Source: Paenibacillus chitinolyticus NBRC 15660
Lineage (GTDB): Bacteria > Bacillota > Bacilli > Paenibacillales > NBRC-103111
Assembly (NCBI RefSeq): GCF_000739915.1
Contig: NZ_BBJT01000019.1
Coordinates: 1 to 63,778, forward strand
Length of the DNA stretch: 63,778 nucleotides
Direction: 5' to 3'
In this document: piece after piece, positions 1 through 7,762 of the stretch
How the letters are laid out: every line of letters begins with the position of its first letter
How positions within the stretch are numbered: the first letter of the stretch is position 1
Notes under the pieces: generated by a model
The model's database searches: none
What the model was told of the DNA's origin: nothing
Seen by the model: only the letters and a program-made list of their open reading frames with translations
Position numbers and translations under genes: made by a program

Positions 1-4
1 GCAG

Positions 5-27
5 TCCCACAACTGTGGGTTTTTTTA
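5..27 (+). terminator. Rho-independent terminator upstream of the tRNA cluster
   Basis: The stem CCCACA / TGTGGG closes on a very short loop and is followed by seven T. It probably ends the transcript of a preceding gene, most likely 5S rRNA, because tRNA clusters of this composition usually follow rRNA operons in Bacillales. The upstream gene lies outside the window, so that part is inference. Confidence 0.7.
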
Positions 28-52
28 TGGGATTTTGTCTCGTATGCACAAT

Positions 53-144
53 GGAGAGGTGTCCGAGCTGGCCGAAGGAGCACGATTGGAAATCGTGTAG
101 GCGCCAAAAGCGTCTCGAGGGTTCGAATCCCTCTCTCTCCGCCA
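53..144 (+). tRNA. tRNA-Ser (anticodon GGA)
   Basis: A 92-base type II tRNA with a long variable arm. The acceptor stem GGAGAGG pairs with CCTCTCC, the anticodon GGA sits in a 7-base loop, the T arm reads GGTTCGAATCC, and CCA is encoded. It is the first tRNA of a 14-gene cluster. Confidence 0.95.
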
Positions 145-151
145 GTATTAA

Positions 152-225
152 GGCGGCGTAGCTCAGCTGGCTAGAGCGTACGGTTCATACCCGTGAGGTC
201 GGGGGTTCGAGCCCCTCCGCCGCTA
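152..225 (+). tRNA. tRNA-Met (elongator, anticodon CAT)
   Basis: Cloverleaf with anticodon CAT. It lacks the initiator features (unpaired C1 and three GC pairs in the anticodon stem) and resembles elongator Met rather than Ile2. The 3' CCA is not encoded. Confidence 0.9.
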
Positions 226-236
226 TAGATACATAA

Positions 237-308
237 GGCCCGTTGGTCAAGGGGTTAAGACACCTCCCTTTCACGGAGGTAACAGGGGTTCGAATCCCCT
301 ACGGGTCA
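237..308 (+). tRNA. tRNA-Glu (anticodon TTC)
   Basis: Acceptor GGCCCGT pairs with ACGGGTC, the anticodon is TTC, and the T arm is GGGTTCGAATCCC. CCA is not encoded; the discriminator base is followed directly by T residues. Confidence 0.93.
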
Positions 309-350
309 TTTACCTTTCTTAAGGTAAGAAGTACAGCAAGATTCAATTAT

Positions 351-426
351 GGACGCTTAGCTCAGCTGGGAGAGCATCTGCCTTACAAGCAGAGGGTCGG
401 CGGTTCGATCCCGTCAGCGTCCACCA
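351..426 (+). tRNA. tRNA-Val (anticodon TAC)
   Basis: Acceptor GGACGCT pairs with AGCGTCC, the anticodon is TAC, and the T arm and encoded CCA are clear. Confidence 0.95.
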
Positions 427-443
427 TATATGCTTTTTACTGA

Positions 444-524
<81 letters not shown>

Positions 525-528
525 ATAT

Positions 529-605
529 GGAGCTGTGGTGTAGAGGCCTAACATGCCTGCCTGTCACGCAGGAGACCGCGGGTTCGAATCCCGTCAGCTC
601 CGCCA
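529..605 (+). tRNA. tRNA-Asp (anticodon GTC)
   Basis: Acceptor GGAGCTG pairs with CAGCTCC, the anticodon is GTC, the discriminator is G, and CCA is encoded. Confidence 0.95.
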
Positions 606-628
606 TTTTTAACAACGCTAGTATTTGT

Positions 629-705
629 GGCGGTCGTGGCGAAGTGGTTAACGCATCGGTTTGTGGATCCGACATTCGGGGGTTCAATTCCCCTCGTCCG
701 CCCCA
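629..705 (+). tRNA. tRNA-His (anticodon GTG)
   Basis: The anticodon is GTG. The gene encodes the extra 5' G (G-1) facing discriminator C73 that histidyl-tRNA synthetase recognises, and CCA is encoded. One U facing U appears within the acceptor stem (GCGGTCG against CGTCCGC). Confidence 0.93.
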
Positions 706-730
706 TTACCTTGATATGAGTTTTAAATAT

Positions 731-805
731 TGGGGGTTAGCCAAGCGGTAAGGCAACGGACTTTGACTCCGTCATGCATAGGTTCAAATCCTATACCCCC
801 AGCCA
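731..805 (+). tRNA. tRNA-Gln (anticodon TTG)
   Basis: Acceptor TGGGGGT pairs with ACCCCCA, the anticodon is TTG, and CCA is encoded. Confidence 0.95.
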
Positions 806-814
806 TTTAGTTAT

Positions 815-890
815 GAGCCATTAGCTCAGTTGGTAGAGCACCTGACTTTTAATCAGGGTGTCGAAGGTTCGAGTCCTTCATGGCTCACCA
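815..890 (+). tRNA. tRNA-Lys (anticodon TTT)
   Basis: Acceptor GAGCCAT pairs with ATGGCTC, the anticodon is TTT, and CCA is encoded. Confidence 0.95.
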
Positions 891-904
891 TGATTGTTTT
901 ATGT

Positions 905-988
905 GCGCGTGTGGCGGAATTGGCAGACGCACTAGACTTAGGATCTAGCGTCTTTGACGTGGGGGTTCAAGTCCCTCCACGCGCACCA
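905..988 (+). tRNA. tRNA-Leu (anticodon TAG)
   Basis: A type II tRNA with a long variable arm. Acceptor GCGCGTG pairs with CACGCGC, the anticodon is TAG, and CCA is encoded. Confidence 0.95.
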
Positions 989-995
989 GATTTAT

Positions 996-1070
996 GCGGA
1001 AGTGGCTCAGCGGTAGAGCATCGCCTTGCCAAGGCGAGGGTCGCGGGTTCGATTCCCGTCTTCCGCTCCA
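996..1070 (+). tRNA. tRNA-Gly (anticodon GCC)
   Basis: Acceptor GCGGAAG pairs with CTTCCGC, the anticodon is GCC, and CCA is encoded after discriminator T. Confidence 0.95.
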
Positions 1071-1081
1071 TAATTTCATAC

Positions 1082-1158
1082 GTGCCCTTAGCTCAGCTGG
1101 ATAGAGCGTTTGACTACGAATCAAAAGGCCGGGAGTTCGAATCTCTCAGGGCACGCCA
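1082..1158 (+). tRNA. tRNA-Arg (anticodon ACG)
   Basis: Acceptor GTGCCCT pairs with AGGGCAC. The anticodon is ACG, the usual inosine-modified Arg2 of bacteria. CCA is encoded. Confidence 0.95.
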
Positions 1159-1168
1159 TTATTACTTT

Positions 1169-1242
1169 CGGGACGTAGCTCAGCTTGGTAGAGCACCTGG
1201 TTTGGGACCAGGGGGTCGCATGTTCAAATCGTGTCGTCCCGA
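1169..1242 (+). tRNA. tRNA-Pro (anticodon TGG)
   Basis: Acceptor CGGGACG pairs with CGTCCCG and the anticodon is TGG. CCA is not encoded. It lies only 7 bases before the last tRNA of the cluster. Confidence 0.93.
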
Positions 1243-1249
1243 TACGTCT

Positions 1250-1323
1250 GTCCCAGTAGCTCAGTTGGATAGAGCAACGGCCTTCTAAGCCGTGTGTCGG
1301 GGGTTCGAATCCCTCCTGGGACG
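1250..1323 (+). tRNA. tRNA-Arg (anticodon TCT)
   Basis: Acceptor GTCCCAG pairs with CTGGGAC and the anticodon is TCT, reading AGA/AGG. CCA is not encoded. Last gene of the cluster, followed by a terminator. Confidence 0.93.
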
Positions 1324-1349
1324 TAATCTAATTAACATTAGATGCCGTG

Positions 1350-1394
1350 AAAACCGTCTAAATCCTTGTGCATCAAGGGTTTGGCGGTTTTTTG
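1350..1394 (+). terminator. Terminator of the tRNA operon
   Basis: A long imperfect stem built from AAAACCG / CGGTTTT and AATCCTTG / CAAGGGTT, followed by a T run. It ends the tRNA transcript. The following AT-rich 340 bases hold only the chemoreceptor promoter region. Confidence 0.8.
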
Positions 1395-1626
1395 TTGTTT
1401 GAGAATGACATAGAATAACATATGTTTTTGATTTTTTTACACACGATTTTACACAAATCCGAGCCCTCTTTTCCTAAGTTTAAGCGATGAGCTGTATATT
1501 TTTAAAACGAATAATGAAAGGGTTATCATATATTTATTGATCGGATTTTTAAAGTTTTTCTGTATAAAATACCTCACTTTCTATGTTATTTGATGTAAAT
1601 TTTATGTGTATTTTTTGACCATTGTT

Positions 1627-1655
1627 CAAAACTTTTAACCCCATTAAACCGATAT
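1627..1655 (+). promoter_or_regulatory. Candidate SigD (flagellar sigma) promoter
   Basis: ACCGATAT at 1648-1655 matches 7 of 8 bases of the SigD -10 consensus GCCGATAT. A CAAA box lies 17 bases upstream, against an ideal TAAA at about 15. It sits 85 bases before the chemoreceptor start. SigD control of chemoreceptors is established in B. subtilis; its use here is inference because the -35 spacing is imperfect. Confidence 0.45.
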
Positions 1656-1740
1656 AATTGATTAGGACATAGAAAATGGATGTCATCTCTTTTAAGTAAA
1701 TACACATAGACGTTTAAACAGAAAGAGGGGGATTAAAGAG

Positions 1741-3906
1741 ATGAAAAAAGAAATGCTAACGAAAAGCTTTAAAGGATTGAACCGGAACTCGCTAAAGGTG
1801 AAGATTCCGCTTCTTTTATTAATTCTGGCTTTGGTTCCGCTGCTTGTCTCGGAATATTTTCTCAGTAATCAATTCACATCGGTACTCCGGAAAAGCATAG
1901 AGGAGAATCAAGTGAAGATAACGACGTATACGGCCGATTACATATCTTCGACACTTGTTCAGAAAGTATCTACGGTTCAGAGTGTAATCCAAAACCATAC
2001 TGAAATGGGCACTCAAACGGAGGCCCAAAAAATCGCGATTCTTAAAACAATGTCGGAAAACGATACCGAGGTGAAGATTGCTCTGTTTGCGGATAAAGAC
2101 GGACAGGCGGTCGATCAGAACGGCAAGAAAAGCAGTCTCGCGAATGACGAGACGTTTAAAAGTGTCAAAGATACGAAGAAAAGGGTTGTGTCCGATATTA
2201 TTAAGGACTCCAGCTCCAATCAATATTCTTTGAAAGTCAGCGCGCCTGTCATAGGGGCAAATGGAGAATTCGCAGGTATGCTGCAAACCTCGATAAATCC
2301 GAGCCGGATGATCAATCAGGTCAACAAGGTAAAGATCGGCGAGACCGGATATGCGTATCTCATGTCCAAAGAAGGCATCTACATGGTTCATCCTCAGACT
2401 GACCGTATCGGTAAGCCGTTATCGGATATGGCGACTCCGGAAAGACTGGAGCTTTTCAAAAAGACGGTACTTGTTAAAGAGCAGGGGCAAGTGGCTTATA
2501 AGGAAAAGGATAATACGAATAAGGCCGCGGTTTACGAAGAAATCAAGGTTCCTGGCTGGCGCATAGTCGTAACAGGAAACTCGGACGAAATTTATTCCCA
2601 GGTTGATCAGGTAAACTTCGTCGCCAAGATAATCGTTCTCGTTTCCGCTATTGTTGTAGTAGCTGCCGCAATCTGGCTGTCTACGTTTATTTTGAAGCCT
2701 CTTCTCGGTATTTCCGCTATGATGAAACGGATCGCCGGAGGAGACTTGTCCAGAAGGTTAAAGGTACAATCGCAGGATGAGATGGGAGACGTGCAGCAGA
2801 ACATCAACGAGATGCTGAATTCCTTCTCTGCGCTTCTCCAGAAGTTAAGCATGGCGATTGAGCATATGGCGGCATCGTCCCAGCAGTTAAGCGCTATTGC
2901 AACCCAATCGGCGGATGTTTCCCAGAATGTGAATCAGACTGTCCTGGTTATGGTAAAAGGGGCGGAGACCCAATTCGAAACGGCTGAACAAACAACGGAG
3001 GCCATGAATGAAATGGCGGCGGGTGTGACCAAAATTGCGGATTCCGCCTCTACGGTGTCGGAGGTCGCACAGGGAGCCGTGCAAAGAGTAAACCAGGGTT
3101 CAAGAGACATGCAGGATGCGATTCACCAAATCCAACAGGCAAGCGAAGCAGTGGAAGCAACTTCCCTGACTATAAAGGCGCTGGAGGAAAGCTCAGCCCG
3201 TATTCATCAAGTAGTCGGGTTTATATCCGAAATCGCCAAACAGACGAATTTGCTTGCTTTAAACGCTTCTATCGAGGCGGCACGCGCGGGCGAGCACGGA
3301 AGAGGGTTCGCCGTGGTTGCGCAGGAAGTGAAAAATCTTGCGGAACAAACCTCCGGGGCGACAGTCCAAATCAACGACACGATCAAACAAGTACTGTCGG
3401 CCACCAAACAGGCTGCCGCGTCGATGTCGCACGGCAAAGCCGAAGTGGATCGGGGCGTAGAGCAGGTGCGCAATACGGATAGGGTGTTTGAGGATATTCT
3501 CGAGACCGTATCGTCGATAAACGGGCAAATCCAAGAAGTTTCCGCGGCGACACAGCAAATTTCGGCCGGTACGGAAGAGGTCGCGGCTTCCATGCAGGAA
3601 ACGGTTCAAATTTCCAGAGATTCGCTTGGCAAAATGAACGACATGTCGCGTTCCACGGAAGAGCAGCACGCCGGTATGAAAGAGATCGTCATTTCCGCAT
3701 CCGAGCTTAACCGGTTAGCTTCCGAGCTCCAGGAACTGTCCGGCAAGTTTACCGTAGAGAGGAACGCAGCCGAAGACAACGAAACCGAGGACAAAGAGGC
3801 CGGCAACAAAAAGATCAAACAGCCGAAACAGAAACGACAGAAGCCGGACAAGCCGATAAAAGGGGCCAAGAAAGGCAGAGCGGGTAAGGGCAATACAGAG
3901 AAATAG
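1741..3906 (+). CDS. Methyl-accepting chemotaxis protein
   Basis: Transmembrane chemoreceptor of 721 residues that would signal to CheA/CheW at the cell pole. It has a membrane segment near residues 19-40, an extracytoplasmic sensor that looks like a double Cache domain (about 45-290), a second membrane segment at about 293-317, a HAMP linker (about 318-370) and the signalling coiled coil. The conserved hairpin is read at about 500-535, with [20 protein letters not shown]. The C-terminus carries an unusual 35-residue Lys-rich tail. The start follows an AGAGGGGG site. It stands alone between terminators, downstream of a SigD-like promoter. The ligand cannot be told from sequence. Confidence 0.93.
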   Translation: MKKEMLTKSFKGLNRNSLKVKIPLLLLILALVPLLVSEYFLSNQFTSVLRKSIEENQVKITTYTADYISSTLVQKVSTVQSVIQNHTEMGTQTEAQKIAILKTMSENDTEVKIALFADKDGQAVDQNGKKSSLANDETFKSVKDTKKRVVSDIIKDSSSNQYSLKVSAPVIGANGEFAGMLQTSINPSRMINQVNKVKIGETGYAYLMSKEGIYMVHPQTDRIGKPLSDMATPERLELFKKTVLVKEQGQVAYKEKDNTNKAAVYEEIKVPGWRIVVTGNSDEIYSQVDQVNFVAKIIVLVSAIVVVAAAIWLSTFILKPLLGISAMMKRIAGGDLSRRLKVQSQDEMGDVQQNINEMLNSFSALLQKLSMAIEHMAASSQQLSAIATQSADVSQNVNQTVLVMVKGAETQFETAEQTTEAMNEMAAGVTKIADSASTVSEVAQGAVQRVNQGSRDMQDAIHQIQQASEAVEATSLTIKALEESSARIHQVVGFISEIAKQTNLLALNASIEAARAGEHGRGFAVVAQEVKNLAEQTSGATVQINDTIKQVLSATKQAAASMSHGKAEVDRGVEQVRNTDRVFEDILETVSSINGQIQEVSAATQQISAGTEEVAASMQETVQISRDSLGKMNDMSRSTEEQHAGMKEIVISASELNRLASELQELSGKFTVERNAAEDNETEDKEAGNKKIKQPKQKRQKPDKPIKGAKKGRAGKGNTEK

Positions 3907-4190
3907 AGTGTTACCGGCAGGATTAGGATTGAAGCGGTAAGTACCCGACAAGGGCATACAGTGGCTTAAATGTGCCCTTACGGAACTACTGAGCTGCAGA
4001 GCTGCAGAGCACAAAGTCGGTAGAAGGCAGCTAAGTGTATGAACTCTTCATGCCGAATGAAAAGTCGCAGTGAATGTGAGGCATCAAGGGAGCAAATCCG
4101 AAACAGATGAGTCTTTAAGATTTGTCCCGGTTGGTAGGGGAAATAGATCTGAACGCAGCCTGCGTACAATCAACGACTGACAGATCAAAC
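3907..4190. other. Intergenic region between the chemoreceptor and the convergent kinase
   Basis: No coding frame with a ribosome binding site is seen. A weak stem (AAGGGCA ... TGCCCTT, about 3950-3980) could slow the chemoreceptor transcript. The clear terminator lies further on. Confidence 0.5.
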
Positions 4191-4194
4191 GACA

Positions 4195-4232
4195 AAAAAG
4201 CTATCTCCGAATTACCGGGATAGCTTCTTTGT
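4195..4232 (-). terminator. Terminator shared by convergent genes
   Basis: The stem AAGCTATC / GGATAGCTT. Read on the minus strand it ends in a clean T run after the hybrid kinase gene. On the plus strand the T run is poorer, but it may also stop the chemoreceptor transcript. Confidence 0.8.
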
Positions 4233-4261
4233 TGTTTTCTTTTTAAAATACAGGGTCCGGA

Positions 4262-7141
4262 TTACTTCTCTTCATCTTCCGTTTCGATTTCAAATTCAAT
4301 GGTGTCGGCGTTTACTCTGACATCATGTACTTTAATCCCGTTACGCTCCAAGGAGGACGTGATCAGATTGCGGTCTTGCGACGGAAAGACATAGGAAGGC
4401 TTGTCTCTGTTGCTGAGAAGATCCTGAGCGACTTGAATGAGTCTTTCCATCGTAAACGGCTTCCGCATGAATTTCTCGATATCTTTCTCGTGGTAATCGA
4501 GAGGCGGCTCCAAAGCGGTGGAGACAATGACAGGCGTCCGGTTATAAACGGGATGGTGGTAGAGTTCCGAAATGAAATCCCATCCCGTCAGGCTGCCTTC
4601 CAGATGAATGTCCACGATGAAGAGCAGCGGCGCTTCCGTCGTTTTGCGCTTTAAGGAGAGAATGCCTTCCTCCGCGGAACGGAGCTGAACGGAAGGAAGC
4701 TGAAGCTTCGCAAGCGCGACTTGGATCAGTTTAGCGAGGTTGTCGTCGTCCTCGAAAATAACGATTTTGTTATTGAGCGAGACCATTTCAAACGGAACCA
4801 GCTCGACTGTAAAGGTAGAGCCTTTGCCCATCTGGGAACGAAAGGTGAGCTTACCCTGATGGCCTTCCACAATCTCTTTGACGATAGCAAGCCCAAGTCC
4901 GGTGCCGCCGATTTGCCTGCGGTCGGAGTTATCTACCCGGTAGAACTTGGAGAAAAGGTGCTCTTTCGCCTCTTCCGGAATTCCGAGCCCGTAGTCGGTC
5001 ACATCAATGAAAACGGAACCGCCGCTTTCGCGGATCTGGAGATCTATCCGTTCCGCACCCGGGGAATATTTGATCGCATTGCTGAGCAGGTTCTGAACGA
5101 CCTGGCGGAGCCGGTCGCTATCCCCGCGGACCCAAACTTCTGCCGGCGAAAGGACGGATATCCCAATGTCATGGTTTTGTTTGTCCTGCCACTTCTCGAC
5201 GATGTCGTAAACCAGTTCCTTCATATCCACCGGGGCAAAATGATACACCTGGCGGCCGGATTCCATTCGCTGGAGATCGAGAAAATCGTTAATGAGATTG
5301 GCCAGACGCGTAGCTTCTTTAAAAATGGTATCCAGGTATTTCTGCTGCTTCTCGCGTGGAAGCTCACGGTGGATGAGAATCTCGATGAAACCGAGCACGC
5401 TGGCCAGCGGCGTACGAAGCTCGTGAGACACGATACTGACGAACTCGTTCTTCATGGCATCGATGCGCTCTTCCTCCGTCCGGTCGCGGAATACGAACAG
5501 ATAACCGGATTCATCGCTATCGTTCTCGCCGACCGAGGTGGCGTAAATCTCCGTGAACTGCGGTTCTTCTCCGTTCATAAAGGTGAAGCGCTCGTTAAGC
5601 TGGTTGATATCGCCGTCAAACAGCGCTTTAATGGACTGCGAAACGCCGGTGAATCCGCTTGACGACGCGGCGATTTCCTGGCAGGAATCCACGAAGTCGT
5701 GTCCGATCTGCTCATCCAGATGGAAGAACTTATGCATCTGATTGTTCGCGATCAGAATTTTGCCGTTTCGGTCGCACATCATCATGCCTTCATGCGCCGC
5801 TTCCAGAATCCCTTCGATAAGATCGCGCTGGGACTCGATATACTGCTTCTCCAGGACGAGCTGATCGTTAAGCTCTTCCAGGTGTGCGGCCTGCTTGCGG
5901 CGCTCGTCGTTCATAATCTGGGCGTAAAACGCCAGATCGAACTGACGGATCAGACCCAGCGTCAGCCGCTCCTTCTCTTCATGCCGGTCGAAGCCATGGA
6001 AGTTGGTCAGGAGCAGGAAGCCGATCACCTGCTGCCGGTCATCCTGCAAAGGGAAGTAATGATCGACGGCAACGGAAATGCCGTCATGAAACCCCCGCTC
6101 CGCCTCGGTCGCTTCCCGCTTCTGAACAAAAGCGCAGCCTTCGTCGAACACCCGTTGAGACGCGCCGTAAAGCTCGCTCTGGGCTCTGGAGGCGAAACTG
6201 CGGGGATACCCGCTGGAGAAGAGCACCTCATAGTGTTCGGCCTCCTTGCACTTCAGAACGACAAGAGCCGCGTCATAGCTGACGGAATCGAGAAGGGCGG
6301 GAATCGAATGCTGCAGGAATTGCTTCAGCTCCGTAAAGCCGGTGAGCTTCTCCTGATAATTCGAGATCAGCTCGAGCTCCCGTTCGCGGTCGGACAGCTT
6401 AGCCAGCGTAATCTGCTGCTCTTCCTGCTGGGCGACAATTTCCTCGTTCTGGGCTTCGAGACTTTCGGCCATGAACCGGTAGGTTTCCTCGCTCTTGCGG
6501 AGCTGAGATTCGGCACGGCTGGCACGCAGTTGGATCAGGCCCGACCAGATTCCGATCAGGATACCGAGAATGCCGCCGCTCAAAATGATCATCCGCGAGA
6601 CGGCCCCGGCTCTCTTAATGGAGTCGTGGGAAGAGTCGCTGATTTTGTTCAGCACGTCCAGGATGCTAAGGTGCAGAGTTCTGTACTGGTCCATATACTG
6701 TTTGCCGATATTGATACGCCCTTGGGCTTCCTGTACTTTACCCGACTGCACAAGTTCGATTTGGGAGGTGTAGAATGTAAGCATTTTCTGAATATGCGGA
6801 TTCACTTGTGTCTGTATGAGTATGCGGAGATCGTCATGACCCGATTCAAGCGTGCGAATGACTTCCAGGTCTTTCTGAAGTGCCGCTTTGCCGTTCTCGT
6901 AAGGCTCCAGATATTTCGGATCGCTGGAGATCAGGTAGCCGCGTATGCCCGTTTCCTGGTTGAGCAGGTCTTGAAGGAGATTGTTGGCTGCCGATATGAC
7001 GGGAATAGCGTTTTCAATAACCGCATCGCTCTGCCGCTCCATATTCAATGAAGAGATGTAACTGGACGTTCCGACGAGAGCAAGGAGTAAAACGATGGCA
7101 ATCACGTACGAAAGAGATAAGCGCGAGCGATTGAATTTCAT
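4262..7141 (-). CDS. Hybrid sensor histidine kinase (CHASE3-GAF-PAS-HisKA-HATPase-REC)
   Basis: Membrane sensor kinase of 959 residues. In order: a membrane segment (about 8-27), a CHASE3-like extracellular helix bundle, a second membrane segment (about 184-205), a coiled coil, a GAF-like region (about 263-404), a PAS domain (about 447-553), HisKA with SHELRTPLASVLGF (His near 572), a HATPase with LLSNAIKYSP and DYGLGIP, and a C-terminal receiver with EDDDN and IVDIHLEG (Asp near 843). A start at 7222 is possible, but 7141 has an AGGTGA site and places the first membrane segment at the N-terminus. No response regulator or DNA-binding protein is adjacent, so the receiver may pass phosphate to a distant partner. 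The signal is unknown. Confidence 0.9.
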   Translation of the reverse strand: MKFNRSRLSLSYVIAIVLLLALVGTSSYISSLNMERQSDAVIENAIPVISAANNLLQDLLNQETGIRGYLISSDPKYLEPYENGKAALQKDLEVIRTLESGHDDLRILIQTQVNPHIQKMLTFYTSQIELVQSGKVQEAQGRINIGKQYMDQYRTLHLSILDVLNKISDSSHDSIKRAGAVSRMIILSGGILGILIGIWSGLIQLRASRAESQLRKSEETYRFMAESLEAQNEEIVAQQEEQQITLAKLSDRERELELISNYQEKLTGFTELKQFLQHSIPALLDSVSYDAALVVLKCKEAEHYEVLFSSGYPRSFASRAQSELYGASQRVFDEGCAFVQKREATEAERGFHDGISVAVDHYFPLQDDRQQVIGFLLLTNFHGFDRHEEKERLTLGLIRQFDLAFYAQIMNDERRKQAAHLEELNDQLVLEKQYIESQRDLIEGILEAAHEGMMMCDRNGKILIANNQMHKFFHLDEQIGHDFVDSCQEIAASSSGFTGVSQSIKALFDGDINQLNERFTFMNGEEPQFTEIYATSVGENDSDESGYLFVFRDRTEEERIDAMKNEFVSIVSHELRTPLASVLGFIEILIHRELPREKQQKYLDTIFKEATRLANLINDFLDLQRMESGRQVYHFAPVDMKELVYDIVEKWQDKQNHDIGISVLSPAEVWVRGDSDRLRQVVQNLLSNAIKYSPGAERIDLQIRESGGSVFIDVTDYGLGIPEEAKEHLFSKFYRVDNSDRRQIGGTGLGLAIVKEIVEGHQGKLTFRSQMGKGSTFTVELVPFEMVSLNNKIVIFEDDDNLAKLIQVALAKLQLPSVQLRSAEEGILSLKRKTTEAPLLFIVDIHLEGSLTGWDFISELYHHPVYNRTPVIVSTALEPPLDYHEKDIEKFMRKPFTMERLIQVAQDLLSNRDKPSYVFPSQDRNLITSSLERNGIKVHDVRVNADTIEFEIETEDEEK

Positions 7142-7331
7142 GCGTTCACCTGGTTTCTGAAAATAATTCTGGAAAAATCCAGCAACAGTCCACATTCGAC
7201 ATGAAAAGACGAAATCCTGCATAAAACGAGCGTACTTTTCGTCATTGTTCTCCAGAGCGAAATGGGGTAAAATGGAAGTAGGACAAGCCGTAATGCCGAC
7301 CTGATTTCAGGGAATTAAGAAAGAATTGATT

Positions 7332-7359
7332 TTGTTTTGCTGATGCACTGTGTTAAAAT
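7332..7359 (+). promoter_or_regulatory. Candidate SigA promoter with no obvious gene
   Basis: TTGTTT, 16 bases, TAAAAT. A transcript from here would reach the strong hairpin at 7451-7489 after about 125 bases without a coding frame. It may make a short RNA or the antisense partner of the toxin gene next door. The -35 is weak. Confidence 0.3.
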
Positions 7360-7450
7360 ACGGGTAGTTAACGTATAGATGGATTATGTGTGCGCGTGCA
7401 GCCGTGGCACTTTTGTATTTTTATGCATAAGCTATACCGTTCTCCATGCC

Positions 7451-7489
7451 AAAAAGACCGCGGATGCGGGGGCATCTGCGGTCTTTTTC
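7451..7489. terminator. Strong bidirectional terminator
   Basis: The arms AAAAAGACCGC and GCGGTCTTTTT are perfect and the inner GATGC / GCATC pair continues the stem. Symmetric A and T runs make it work on both strands. It is the downstream end of the minus-strand toxin transcript and of anything coming from 7332 on the plus strand. Confidence 0.85.
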
Positions 7490-7536
7490 AATAGCTCGCC
7501 CTTCAAGGGTGATCAGCTGCATATGGTGTGACGAAG

Positions 7537-7573
7537 ATAGACCTCCAAGGCCGGTTGCCCAAGGGAGGTCTAT
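7537..7573. repeat. Inverted repeat over the 3' end of the toxin gene
   Basis: Ten-base perfect arms, ATAGACCTCC and GGAGGTCTAT, enclose a 17-base loop. The toxin stop codon lies inside the downstream arm. In type I systems of this family the toxin and antitoxin RNAs overlap around such 3' stems. Confidence 0.7.
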
Positions 7574-7650
7574 TTCTTCTTCTGTGAAAGAATGAGAACC
7601 ACTAAGCTCGCAAATGAGATCATCAGCGTCAAAGCGTCTTTAACTTCCAC
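7570..7650 (-). CDS. Holin-like small toxin of a putative type I toxin-antitoxin locus
   Basis: A 26-codon gene starting at GTG behind a near-perfect AGGAGGTGA site. The peptide begins MEVKDALTLMISF, continues with a single hydrophobic helix (about residues 7-22) and ends SQKKK. This pattern of short N-terminus with E/D-A-L-x-L-M, one membrane helix and a lysine tail is that of the putative holin-like toxin family (TxpA, Fst relatives), which depolarises the membrane when overproduced. An inverted repeat covers its stop codon, and two terminators bracket it. An antisense RNA is expected on the plus strand but no convincing promoter is seen. It is too short for normal gene callers. Confidence 0.75.
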   Translation of the reverse strand: MEVKDALTLMISFASLVVLILSQKKK

Positions 7651-7762
7651 AGGGCATCACCTCCTACTCGAGAAGGTTAGCCGACCACCCTTGAAAATGC
7701 CTAGTCTATTGTAACTTTAGTATACCACCAATGTGGGAAAAGTTATAGCATTTTTTACCATT

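Noticed and set aside
3950-4180. Riboswitch-like region after the chemoreceptor
   Set aside because: Some purine-rich blocks recalled c-di-GMP aptamers, but the conserved core is absent and no gene lies downstream on that strand.
4721-7051. Two long plus-strand frames (313 and 450 codons)
   Set aside because: Shadows of the hybrid kinase gene.
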